Below are positions 1-7,108 of a stretch of DNA of 16,040 bases, in pieces. The stretch spans positions 1 to 16,040 of the forward strand of contig CANHQC010000011.1 in assembly GCA_947462695.1 (NCBI GenBank). Reading direction: 5' to 3'. Position numbers and translations under genes: made by a program. This DNA is from Flavobacteriales bacterium. Its GTDB lineage: Bacteria > Bacteroidota > Bacteroidia > Flavobacteriales_D > Crocinitomicaceae. Within the stretch, counting starts at the first letter, position 1; every line of letters begins with the position of its first letter. A model generated the notes under the pieces. It had not been told where the DNA came from and searched no databases. It was given only the letters and a program-made list of their open reading frames with translations.

Positions 1-1205
1 AAGAAAACAGCAGACCTGGCGCCAAGAATAATTCGAAAACGATTCGGGTGATTGTGCAGAACAGTATTCCATATTTCAACCCGTTCATTCTGGTTAAATT
101 TCGAATGGTAAACGCCCACTTGTTCACCAAAATAGCTTGAAAGTCGTTGAATCAGTTGGGTGGTTAGCGCAATCTCGGGCAATAAAAACAACACTTGCTT
201 ACCTTGGTCCAATTGCTCCTGAATTAACTGGACGTAAATCTCTGTCTTACCCGATCCGGTAACACCAAATAATAAGGTGGTGGTGTGTTGTTTGAAATGC
301 GCTTCAACTTGCGTTAATGCCGTTTGTTGGGCTGGAGATAGCGGTTTGAACTGATTTTCAGCCGTATCTTTCGCGCTTAATCGACTAATTATAACGCGCT
401 CTTGCCTCAATATCCCTTGCTTGCACAATGTTTCAATACTTGAAGCAGACGCACCTTCATCGACAAGTTGCTTTTTGGGAACAGGATTGAACCTACCTTG
501 GTTGTAGTGTGACAGTTTAAGCCAAGTCAATACAACATTGAGTTGTTTTTCAGCTGATTTTTTATGTTCGAGTTGACTAAGCAGTTCTGTAAGTGACTGT
601 TCGTCTGAATATTCCGCAGTCAGCTCAACGTAAACAGCTGTTTTTGGTGTGTACCGTTCATTAAGGGATTCAAGCGTTATGACCAACCGTTTTTCCATCA
701 TTTTTTTAATGATCGGTTGGACGGTTTGTATCCCAATAATTTCTGCGATTTCTTTCAGGTCCATTGATTCGTTGATCTCAAGGGCATCCAAAATCTGTTC
801 TTCACGCTCATCCAGATGGGCGTTGTGCTCATCTATTTCTGGATGAAGTACAATTTTTGTCTCACTAGCCAATTTGAAATTAGAGGGTAATGCGGCATTC
901 ATTACTTCACCAATTCCGGCCATGTAATAATTGGCTATCCATCGCCAAAAAGTCAATTGATGAGAAGTGACAATAGGTTGATCGTCCAGCACATGCTCGA
1001 TGTATTTTGCCGTATACGCTGTTGGTGCTTGTTCGTGAATGGATGTAATGATTCCAGTATACAGTTTTCCCTTACCGAAAGGAACAATTACTCGGGAGCC
1101 AATGGCAACAGTGGAATTTAACTCAACAGGTACGCGGTACGTGAATTCCTTGTGAATAGGAACCGGAAGAATAACTTCAACAAATAAGGTAGTTCTTTCC
1201 GTCAT
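1..1205 (-). CDS. priA: Primosomal replication helicase PriA, N-terminal part (runs off left edge)
   Basis: I translated this open frame from ATG at 1205; it continues without a stop to base 1, giving the first 401 residues. PriA is the 3'-5' superfamily 2 DNA helicase that recognises stalled forks and D-loops and reloads the replicative helicase in the cytoplasm. The N-terminal DNA-binding domain is clear (EFTYRVP near 20-26, GSRVIVPFGKGKLYTGII at 36-53, FWRWIANYYMAGIGEVM at 86-102). A winged-helix region follows at about 130-185. The helicase core begins near 288 with Walker A GVTGSGKTE at 314-322, motif Ia LPEIALTTQ at 342-350, and GARSAVF at 395-401 (usually GTRSA). The DEAH-box, zinc-binding and C-terminal regions lie outside the window. 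It sits 34 bases downstream of the lipoprotein gene on the same strand, so co-transcription is possible. Identity is very secure. Confidence 0.96.
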   Translation of the reverse strand, partial: MTERTTLFVEVILPVPIHKEFTYRVPVELNSTVAIGSRVIVPFGKGKLYTGIITSIHEQAPTAYTAKYIEHVLDDQPIVTSHQLTFWRWIANYYMAGIGEVMNAALPSNFKLASETKIVLHPEIDEHNAHLDEREEQILDALEINESMDLKEIAEIIGIQTVQPIIKKMMEKRLVITLESLNERYTPKTAVYVELTAEYSDEQSLTELLSQLEHKKSAEKQLNVVLTWLKLSHYNQGRFNPVPKKQLVDEGASASSIETLCKQGILRQERVIISRLSAKDTAENQFKPLSPAQQTALTQVEAHFKQHTTTLLFGVTGSGKTEIYVQLIQEQLDQGKQVLFLLPEIALTTQLIQRLSSYFGEQVGVYHSKFNQNERVEIWNTVLHNHPNRFRIILGARSAVF

Positions 1206-1239
1206 GTGTTACAGTAGCCAAAACAGGCCAAATCAACGG

Positions 1240-2382
1240 TTAGTTACAATAGAAAGCCTCTCCGTTATCGGCAGGGTGTTGACTGCAAAAGAAAAATTCT
1301 CCTGTGATAGGGCCAAGACACAGCTCTTCCACTGATTCAACAGTCAACATACGCAAGCTGTTGTTGAACGGGTTCAAGTATAATTTCTCTACGCTGTAGG
1401 TATATCTCGAAGAGAACAATCCAGCCACTTTGAAACCATTCGTTACACTTAAATTAGTAAATGTGGGTTTGTTCTGTGCTAGAGAGGAAGAAGGCTTGTT
1501 AACCGTAATGTAATTTAACAGTGCTTCGGAACCACCAGTCATGATGATTTTTATCGATGTAAAACGTCTTCTGTTAATTGAAGGGTCTGTGGAACAATTA
1601 TCTCGAATTAGTTCATAGAATGTCTGCCCACCTACTGTAAACATTTTAAATCCGTTTGGATCTACTTCTGATTCACCAAGATTCCATTTGAATGTCACCG
1701 CTGATGTATCAACGCCTTTCTCCATTTCTAAAAACTTCACTTCCATTGACGTATTCATGATGGATGAGGAACCGCTATTGACTTTTAAAAGAGATTGTCC
1801 GTAGCTTCCGTCGTTGTTGATGAAATCAAAACGGTAGTTCACTGGTTCAATGGTTGGACAGCTGATGTTTTTAACTAAGTCAGTCGTACCGGTCACTTCG
1901 AATTGGCCATTATTAACCGACACAGTGAGTGTATAACTGGCGTTTTCGTTTAATGAATTTAGCAAGTCAGCAGGATTGCTTGTGTTGAGCTGTTGATCTC
2001 CGTTTGCTTTACATTTTCTTGTTGCGAAGTAGTAAAGTTTTTCTTGAGGTGCGTAGAAAACACCATTTGTTTCTTTGTTATCTATGAGCGTATCACGCAA
2101 TGACCATTCCCGAGTTTTTGTCCCACTCACAAATTCTTCAATTTTAGCGTCTACCTGATCGAAGTAGTTCGAATCTGGAATTTGTGCGATATCTAAGGAG
2201 TTACCTGGACCGATAAAAGCCCGGTTAATCTTGATGTAGTGCAACGAATCAGATTGATCCATCAAACCATAAATCACGGCTGTTTCTTCAAAACCACCAA
2301 TTAAATTTACTTCTTCATTACATGACGTAAAAAAGAACATTCCTGTAAGGAGGGCAGTTATGTATGCTAAACCGTTTTTCAT
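1240..2382 (-). CDS. Putative surface-exposed lipoprotein of unknown function (DUF4249-like)
   Basis: The 380-residue product starts with a lipoprotein signal: Lys2, a hydrophobic stretch at about 5-18, then FTSC with Cys21 as the probable lipidated residue. Asn-Glu-Glu follows the cysteine. In Bacteroidota, acidic residues just after the lipid cysteine act as a surface-export signal, so an outer-face location is plausible. The remainder looks mostly beta-stranded, with no membrane span or enzyme motif that I recognise. Segments such as AVIYGLMDQSDSLHYIKINR (35-54) and VAGLFSSRYTY (319-329) recall the Bacteroidota-specific DUF4249-type lipoproteins, but I cannot confirm family membership. Cysteines at 355, 366 and 379 cluster in the tail, with others at 124, 175 and 263, which suggests disulfides. 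The gene lies 82 bases downstream of the VOC gene and has its own candidate -7 box. No function is assigned. Confidence 0.85.
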   Translation of the reverse strand: MKNGLAYITALLTGMFFFTSCNEEVNLIGGFEETAVIYGLMDQSDSLHYIKINRAFIGPGNSLDIAQIPDSNYFDQVDAKIEEFVSGTKTREWSLRDTLIDNKETNGVFYAPQEKLYYFATRKCKANGDQQLNTSNPADLLNSLNENASYTLTVSVNNGQFEVTGTTDLVKNISCPTIEPVNYRFDFINNDGSYGQSLLKVNSGSSSIMNTSMEVKFLEMEKGVDTSAVTFKWNLGESEVDPNGFKMFTVGGQTFYELIRDNCSTDPSINRRRFTSIKIIMTGGSEALLNYITVNKPSSSLAQNKPTFTNLSVTNGFKVAGLFSSRYTYSVEKLYLNPFNNSLRMLTVESVEELCLGPITGEFFFCSQHPADNGEAFYCN

Positions 2383-2399
2383 AGTTTTAGGATAAGTGA

Positions 2400-2407
2400 C
2401 AAATATA
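2400..2407 (-). promoter_or_regulatory. Candidate Bacteroidota -7 promoter element for the lipoprotein gene
   Basis: Read on the minus strand, this is TATATTTG, a full match to the Bacteroidota sigma-A -7 consensus TAnnTTTG. It lies in the 82-base gap between the VOC gene and the lipoprotein gene and would give a transcript start about 12 bases before the ATG at 2382. I see no TTG at the expected -33 distance, so this is a half-promoter match and could be chance in an AT-rich gap. Confidence 0.4.
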
Positions 2408-2464
2408 GGAAATATTCGTTCCTTTTAGAGTCATTACACTCAATGAAGTTTCGAATACAAGCGA

Positions 2465-3532
2465 TTAATCTTTCACTTTGTTCAATCCCATGACGTGAAT
2501 CATCCAATTGGGTAAAAACTTTCCAGGTTTTCTGTTCTTCAAGTGAAGGTACCATCCCCATTTTTTCATAATTGGAACTTTGTGTGTTTCAACAAATTCA
2601 ATCCATGTTCCATCCGGATCTTCAATATACGAAAATCGACCACCAGCCTCACCCATATCAAACGTGTTCGAACTATCGACCGTAAACGGAAATCCTTTCG
2701 CTTCGCATTCGTTTTTTAAGTCATCCATGCCTTGCACATCAAAGCACAAATGAATGAAGCCCCAGTCGCCCCAGAATCGGTTTTCGAATATTTTCTTGGT
2801 ATCCTGTCTGTCGAGAGATTGGATTAATTCAATTTCAGTTGGTCCGAGTAATTTAGCAAAAGGACCTTTGCGTGCTTCTGGATGAGTCAATAAAATGCGT
2901 CGAAATTTACCATGGCCACCGGGAAGAACAGCTAAATCCTCAAAGGTTCCAGTCACATCATATTCCATGGTAGTATAGCCCAGAATGTCTCGATAGAGCG
3001 GTAATGCCTTTTCGATATCACCTACACCAATTATGCTTCCAGCAACACCTCCGCAAGCAGAAGGGAATCCGGTTTTGGAAAAATAGCCACGTCCTTCAAC
3101 GACTTGAAATATGTTGCCATTCGGATCTTCACAAAAGAAACTGTTCTTGCCGTTTGGTAACGTGAATAATTCTCCAATCATTTTGGCACCATTCGCTTTG
3201 AAGTAATCAAATGATTGCGCCACATTTCGCGATTTAATCTTACAGCTGTATAAACCAAAATCACCCACTTGAATGTCAAAAGTGGCTTTTTCGGTTGGTC
3301 GACTGGTAAACTGCCAGATTTCAAATCCTCCTCCGCCTTCCATGCTAAGCGCTAGAGTTGCTGTTCTCGAATGCACAACACCGCCAGTATACCTTGTCAT
3401 CAGTGGAGCTTCGGCAGCCTCCTCAAATACTTTAACGTTAACTCCGAAAAACGTGCGGTACCATTTCCAGCTTACTTCAACATTTGGAACGCCAATACCC
3501 ATCTGTTGAATTCCACAAATTATTTTTTTCAT
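2465..3532 (-). CDS. Tandem VOC (glyoxalase/dioxygenase-fold) family protein
   Basis: The 355-residue cytoplasmic protein has no signal peptide. It carries two vicinal-oxygen-chelate domains, at roughly 7-148 and 162-316. The clearest marks are the end-of-domain signatures EDPNGNIFQVVEG (135-147) and EDPDGTWIEFVE (304-315). VOC proteins are typically metal-dependent isomerases, lyases or dioxygenases, or binding proteins for small hydrophobic compounds. By alignment to the usual ligand positions, the second domain keeps E235, H261 and E312. The first has Gln10 and Gln143 where His and Glu are usual, so it is probably not metal-binding. A basic tail of about 40 residues (316-355) with two Trp-rich patches follows the second domain. 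The start lies 11 bases after the patatin stop, so the two genes are probably co-transcribed. The substrate is not predictable; HPPD-like extradiol chemistry and an orphan role are both possible. Confidence 0.9.
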   Translation of the reverse strand: MKKIICGIQQMGIGVPNVEVSWKWYRTFFGVNVKVFEEAAEAPLMTRYTGGVVHSRTATLALSMEGGGGFEIWQFTSRPTEKATFDIQVGDFGLYSCKIKSRNVAQSFDYFKANGAKMIGELFTLPNGKNSFFCEDPNGNIFQVVEGRGYFSKTGFPSACGGVAGSIIGVGDIEKALPLYRDILGYTTMEYDVTGTFEDLAVLPGGHGKFRRILLTHPEARKGPFAKLLGPTEIELIQSLDRQDTKKIFENRFWGDWGFIHLCFDVQGMDDLKNECEAKGFPFTVDSSNTFDMGEAGGRFSYIEDPDGTWIEFVETHKVPIMKKWGWYLHLKNRKPGKFLPNWMIHVMGLNKVKD

Positions 3533-3543
3533 TTTGTATTTAT

Positions 3544-5850
3544 TTAGCGTATTGCTCTTTCATTAAACAACACAAATCCATAGCTGAGTTGAAAAGACAA
3601 GGGGTTTGACTGTTTTGGGAAGTAGTTTAATGTAGCTCTTAAAGGTCCTACAACAGTATGGTAGATGATTGATGTAGATGCCATTAACGCACTTCCTTTG
3701 AACGGTTTGGAATAACTCGGTGATCCATCAACGTTACGCACCAGAATAACAAATGGCTGATAGTAATATCCTTCGAGACGAATATCAATAGCTTTTTTGA
3801 TTGAAAAAATCATATTTAGCCCTGTTCCAATATGCTGAGGTGATCGGTATTCAGGTAAAAAATAGGTTTCCGCATCCGGAATAGGTGAGAAGGAGGTTGT
3901 AGATAAAAGTGATGCGGTATAATTTGAAAACAGGGACTGGCTATTAAATACACCTTTGCCGTAAACTCCGATGTGAAAAACGCGAGTAGATATTGGGAAA
4001 CTTTGGAACTCTGCTGAAAGATTTATCCATTCATGAAAGTTCTGTTGTATCGAATTATCGATTGAAGTAGAGCCAGGAATGCTGGTCTCTCGTCCATATA
4101 CGTAACGCGATTTGAACTTGAAAAAGTGACCTGAGGTAGCAAATTGTTTTCTATTCAGGGAGTTCTGTACAAATTCCCAGCTGAATGAAGAGCCATTGAA
4201 TCGAGTCATATCAGCCGTATCTTTATTGGTAAAGTTTTCATTTTGGTAATAATCGTCTTCTAAATGAACCATTCTAAAGTCAAATGAACTTTTTGTGGTA
4301 TTACCTATTGGGTGATTCAATTTTACACCATAGTACATTTCATTTTGAAGGAGAAAAGAGGGTTTAACATCTTCAAAAAATGTCGCGAAACTTCGGAAAT
4401 AATCCCACCGATTCATCGTGAAATAGGCCGATACAGAAATTGGAAAGATTGATGGTATTTCTAAGCGATAGCCTGTGTTTATAGAGCCATAGAATTTCCC
4501 GAAATAAGACGATGCAAAAACAGAAGATGCGGTTTTACCGATGTGACGATACGTCAAACCTATGAATCCGGTATTGACCGCTCGTGATGAAAAGTGACCA
4601 CCAATATCTACCTTGAAATCCTTTGCTTTTCGAACCTCTAAGGCCAAGTTATAGGTGCTATCTGACCTTAAATTCAATAATGGATAAATAAAGTCAATTT
4701 GATTTGTGGCATTTAACCGGTAATACCTTCTCTCAAGAACGGTACTGTCTAAAATTTCCATTTTTGACGTCCGAATCATAGATCTTCGTGCAAAGGTTAC
4801 ATCTCTTTTTCGATAAGTGTTGTTGGAAATTGAACTCACTTTCAATTCAATAATTCGATCACGAAAGGCCTTCCTCCTCTGGGCTAAATCAGTCGAATCG
4901 ACAGTGCGGTTAACCTGTAGTAGAATGGTGTCCAATTTCGCGAGCGTTGCTTTATAACCGGCATCAATGGCTTTTTTGACGTTATCAAATTCAAATGTGC
5001 CTATCTTCGGATCAGGTTCGATCATCATTCCTTCTTCACATGGCAAGCGGTAGTTTGAGTAGGAAACGAGCATATTAGTCAATTGACTTATCAGCCCATC
5101 TTCAGCTGGTGGTGGTGCATTTACGGATACATTGCTTCCGATGATGTAATCAGGTTGAAAATCAAGGTACATGACATCAGCAGGGAAGTTATTGTACAGT
5201 CCGCCATCAAAAAGGAGTAGGTTATTGACGCGAATTGGATCCAAATAAAATGGGAAGGTCATGGATGCGCGGACGGCTTGATTTAAATGCCCGTTGGAAA
5301 ATACCACACTCTTTTTATTTACTATGTCCGATGCAACACACCTGAACGGTACAAATAATTGGTTGAAATCATTCCCAACAGATGCACCGGCAGTACCAAG
5401 TAACTTCATCATTTCGAAATCAAGGTAAGTGGGGACAATTAGTCGCGTAGGCAGTGACTTATTGAGAATACTATCTGCTGAAAATGAAAAGCTTAAAAGA
5501 CTGGCATCGGGCTCATCCTCTTTGTAAAGAAATCCTTGAGAAGTCTTAAGTTTTCCTGTGGACATGAGTTGAAACTCTTTACTCAAGACATATGCCTCAA
5601 TTTCCACAGGACTGTAACCGGCTGCATACATCGATCCAACTAACGCTCCAGCGGATGTGCCGGTTATGTAATCAATAGGTACACCTTTTTCCTCAAGCGC
5701 TTTCAACACGCCAATGTGCGCGAAACCAACTGCACCTCCACCGCTGAGTACTATGCCAACGCGCTGTTGCGACCAAAGGTTGAAGGTCGAGAAAATACAT
5801 AACGCAAGGATGTAACCGGTAATTGGTTTCAAATTCGTTCTTTTGCACAA
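3544..5850 (-). CDS. Patatin-like phospholipase with POTRA-like region and C-terminal outer-membrane barrel
   Basis: This 768-residue protein (counted from TTG at 5850) has a signal peptide (hydrophobic at about 13-26, ending LWSQ) followed by a patatin domain at 30-330. The domain shows the oxyanion loop SGGGAVG (36-42), nucleophile motif GTSAG (64-68, Ser66) and dyad motif DGG (215-217, Asp215), so a Ser-Asp lipid acyl hydrolase should be active. Residues about 335-410 resemble a POTRA-type linker. Residues 410-768 are alternating aromatic strands of a Bac_surface_Ag/BamA-like barrel ending in FQLSYGFVLF. The layout matches the PlpD/FplA class (type Vd secretion). No ATG exists between the upstream stop (5863-5865) and the patatin motifs, so the start must be non-ATG. 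TTG at 5850 gives the longest form; TTG at 5832 gives a compact signal peptide (KPITGYILALCIFSTFNLWS after the start) and fits the -7 box at 5848-5855 better. It is the first gene of the minus-strand run. Confidence 0.93.
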   Translation of the reverse strand: MCKRTNLKPITGYILALCIFSTFNLWSQQRVGIVLSGGGAVGFAHIGVLKALEEKGVPIDYITGTSAGALVGSMYAAGYSPVEIEAYVLSKEFQLMSTGKLKTSQGFLYKEDEPDASLLSFSFSADSILNKSLPTRLIVPTYLDFEMMKLLGTAGASVGNDFNQLFVPFRCVASDIVNKKSVVFSNGHLNQAVRASMTFPFYLDPIRVNNLLLFDGGLYNNFPADVMYLDFQPDYIIGSNVSVNAPPPAEDGLISQLTNMLVSYSNYRLPCEEGMMIEPDPKIGTFEFDNVKKAIDAGYKATLAKLDTILLQVNRTVDSTDLAQRRKAFRDRIIELKVSSISNNTYRKRDVTFARRSMIRTSKMEILDSTVLERRYYRLNATNQIDFIYPLLNLRSDSTYNLALEVRKAKDFKVDIGGHFSSRAVNTGFIGLTYRHIGKTASSVFASSYFGKFYGSINTGYRLEIPSIFPISVSAYFTMNRWDYFRSFATFFEDVKPSFLLQNEMYYGVKLNHPIGNTTKSSFDFRMVHLEDDYYQNENFTNKDTADMTRFNGSSFSWEFVQNSLNRKQFATSGHFFKFKSRYVYGRETSIPGSTSIDNSIQQNFHEWINLSAEFQSFPISTRVFHIGVYGKGVFNSQSLFSNYTASLLSTTSFSPIPDAETYFLPEYRSPQHIGTGLNMIFSIKKAIDIRLEGYYYQPFVILVRNVDGSPSYSKPFKGSALMASTSIIYHTVVGPLRATLNYFPKQSNPLSFQLSYGFVLFNERAIR

Positions 5851-5855
5851 ATGTA
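5848..5855 (-). promoter_or_regulatory. Candidate -7 promoter element for the patatin gene
   Basis: On the minus strand this reads TACATTTG, a full match to TAnnTTTG. The predicted transcript start, about seven bases downstream, falls near 5841. That is inside the longest reading of the patatin gene and about ten bases before TTG at 5832, so if real it decides the start in favour of 5832. No TTG lies at the normal -33 spacing, only a T-run, so the match is partial. Confidence 0.4.
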
Positions 5856-5869
5856 ATAGTATTTAGCAA

Positions 5870-7066
5870 GTGAAAAATAGAATTAATACCCCAGATACAT
5901 TGAATAAGGACACAGAAGATAAGCTCATTATTACATTAAAAACGTTTTATGGTCTTGAAGAGGTTTTAGCGGAAGAGTTGGAGGAATTGGGGTTTCCAGT
6001 AACGGCTAAACTCAATCGTGCTATTCAAACGGAAGGAACCTGGCAAGATGTTTATTTCTTGAATTTACATCTTCGTTGTGCCATTTCGGTGTTAGTACAA
6101 GTGGCACAATTTACAATCAGAGAGGAGGATGATTTATATAAAAAGGCACTTCGCGTAAAATGGCCAGACTATTTTGATGTTTCTAAATCTATTGCCGTAA
6201 GAGGTGCCGTATTTTCAGACTTTTTCAAGCATTCGCAATTTCCTTTTTTAGTCGTTAAGGATGCCATTGCCGATGCGTTTCGGAAAGAGGTAGGGGAGCG
6301 GCCTGATGTGAATTTAAAGACTCCACAAGTGGTTATTGACCTCTATATCAATAAAAATCAGGTTACCTTATCCCTTAATTCAAGCGGTATGCCCTTGTTT
6401 CAGAGGGGTTACCGACAGTCGGCAGGAGAGGCGCCATTAAACGAGGTGGTTGCGGCCGGACTCATTCGACTGTCTGGGTGGGATAAGAAAAGTCCATTTA
6501 TTGATCCATTCTGTGGTTCAGGGACATTAATTATTGAAGCCGCATTGATGGCTGCTGGGATACCTGCATTGGCTGAACGTCAGCATTTTGCGTTCAAGAA
6601 CTTTCGCCATTTCGATACGGATATTTGGGAAAGAATACAACAAGAAGCTCAAAAGAGAATCACAAGTTTGCCCTGTTTGATTAAAGGTTCCGATGTGAGT
6701 GAAGAGATGATTCTGAAAACACGGCGAAATTTAAGGGGCTTACCAATTGGCAGATTTGTAGAAACAGCGGTTTGTTCATTTGATGAGGTTAACGCACCAG
6801 ATGAAAAAGGTGTTGTTGTAACGAATCCACCTTATGGAGAGCGGTTGTCTGCCGATGTAGAAGAATTGTACGCCGGTATTGGCAGTTGGATGAAACATGA
6901 AATGGCAGGTTACGCTTGTTGGGTGATCTCTTCGAGTGAACAAGGATTCAAGTCGATTGGGTTAAAGCCTGATCGAAAACTTAAGCTATTTAATGGCGAT
7001 ATCGAATGCAGTTTTCGCAAGTTTTCTGTGTACGAGGGGTCTAAGAAAAGAAAAGATGAGGAATAA
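5870..7066 (+). CDS. THUMP-domain class I SAM-dependent rRNA (guanine-N2) methyltransferase, RlmL-like
   Basis: The 398-residue cytoplasmic enzyme is predicted to transfer a methyl group from S-adenosylmethionine to a guanine N2 of 23S rRNA (G2445 in E. coli for RlmL). A THUMP RNA-binding region covers about 20-170 (TFYGLEEVLAEELEELGF at 25-42; HLRCAISVLVQ at 67-77). The Rossmann methyltransferase domain follows, with motif I DPFCGSGTLIIEAA (212-225), acidic GSDVS (273-277) and catalytic motif IV NPPYGER (319-325). The length matches stand-alone Bacteroidota members; the E. coli enzyme is a fusion with RlmK, which is absent here. The gene begins with GTG at 5870; no in-frame ATG lies near the family's usual start, and TTG at 5900 is an alternative. 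Its upstream region overlaps the divergent patatin gene. The stop codon abuts a terminator. Exact rRNA target is inferred from the family. Confidence 0.93.
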   Translation: MKNRINTPDTLNKDTEDKLIITLKTFYGLEEVLAEELEELGFPVTAKLNRAIQTEGTWQDVYFLNLHLRCAISVLVQVAQFTIREEDDLYKKALRVKWPDYFDVSKSIAVRGAVFSDFFKHSQFPFLVVKDAIADAFRKEVGERPDVNLKTPQVVIDLYINKNQVTLSLNSSGMPLFQRGYRQSAGEAPLNEVVAAGLIRLSGWDKKSPFIDPFCGSGTLIIEAALMAAGIPALAERQHFAFKNFRHFDTDIWERIQQEAQKRITSLPCLIKGSDVSEEMILKTRRNLRGLPIGRFVETAVCSFDEVNAPDEKGVVVTNPPYGERLSADVEELYAGIGSWMKHEMAGYACWVISSSEQGFKSIGLKPDRKLKLFNGDIECSFRKFSVYEGSKKRKDEE

Positions 7067-7094
7067 AAAAAGCGGCGATAGAGCCGCTTTTTTT
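7065..7094. terminator. Bidirectional intrinsic terminator between the methyltransferase and citrate synthase genes
   Basis: The stem AGCGGC (7071-7076) pairs with GCCGCT (7083-7088) around the loop GATAGA. An A-run (7065-7071) and a T-run (7088-7094) flank it symmetrically, so the hairpin is followed by a U-tract whichever strand is transcribed. It starts within the TAA stop of the methyltransferase gene and lies 14 bases beyond the gltA stop, as expected for two convergent genes sharing one terminator. Confidence 0.92.
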
Positions 7095-7108
7095 ATTTAT
7101 AACTATAC

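Noticed and set aside
649..846. 65-codon plus-strand frame inside the priA region
   Set aside because: It is antisense to well-conserved PriA coding sequence and its product is low-complexity Ser/Ile-rich with no recognisable features.
2379..2561. 60-codon minus-strand frame whose stop overlaps the lipoprotein ATG (ATGA)
   Set aside because: Half of it overlaps the end of the VOC gene in another frame and the product resembles nothing. The overlap is attractive for translational coupling, but a -7 box inside it explains lipoprotein expression better.
3273..3509. 78-codon plus-strand frame antisense to the VOC gene
   Set aside because: It mirrors codon pattern of the real gene and has no start context or recognisable domain.
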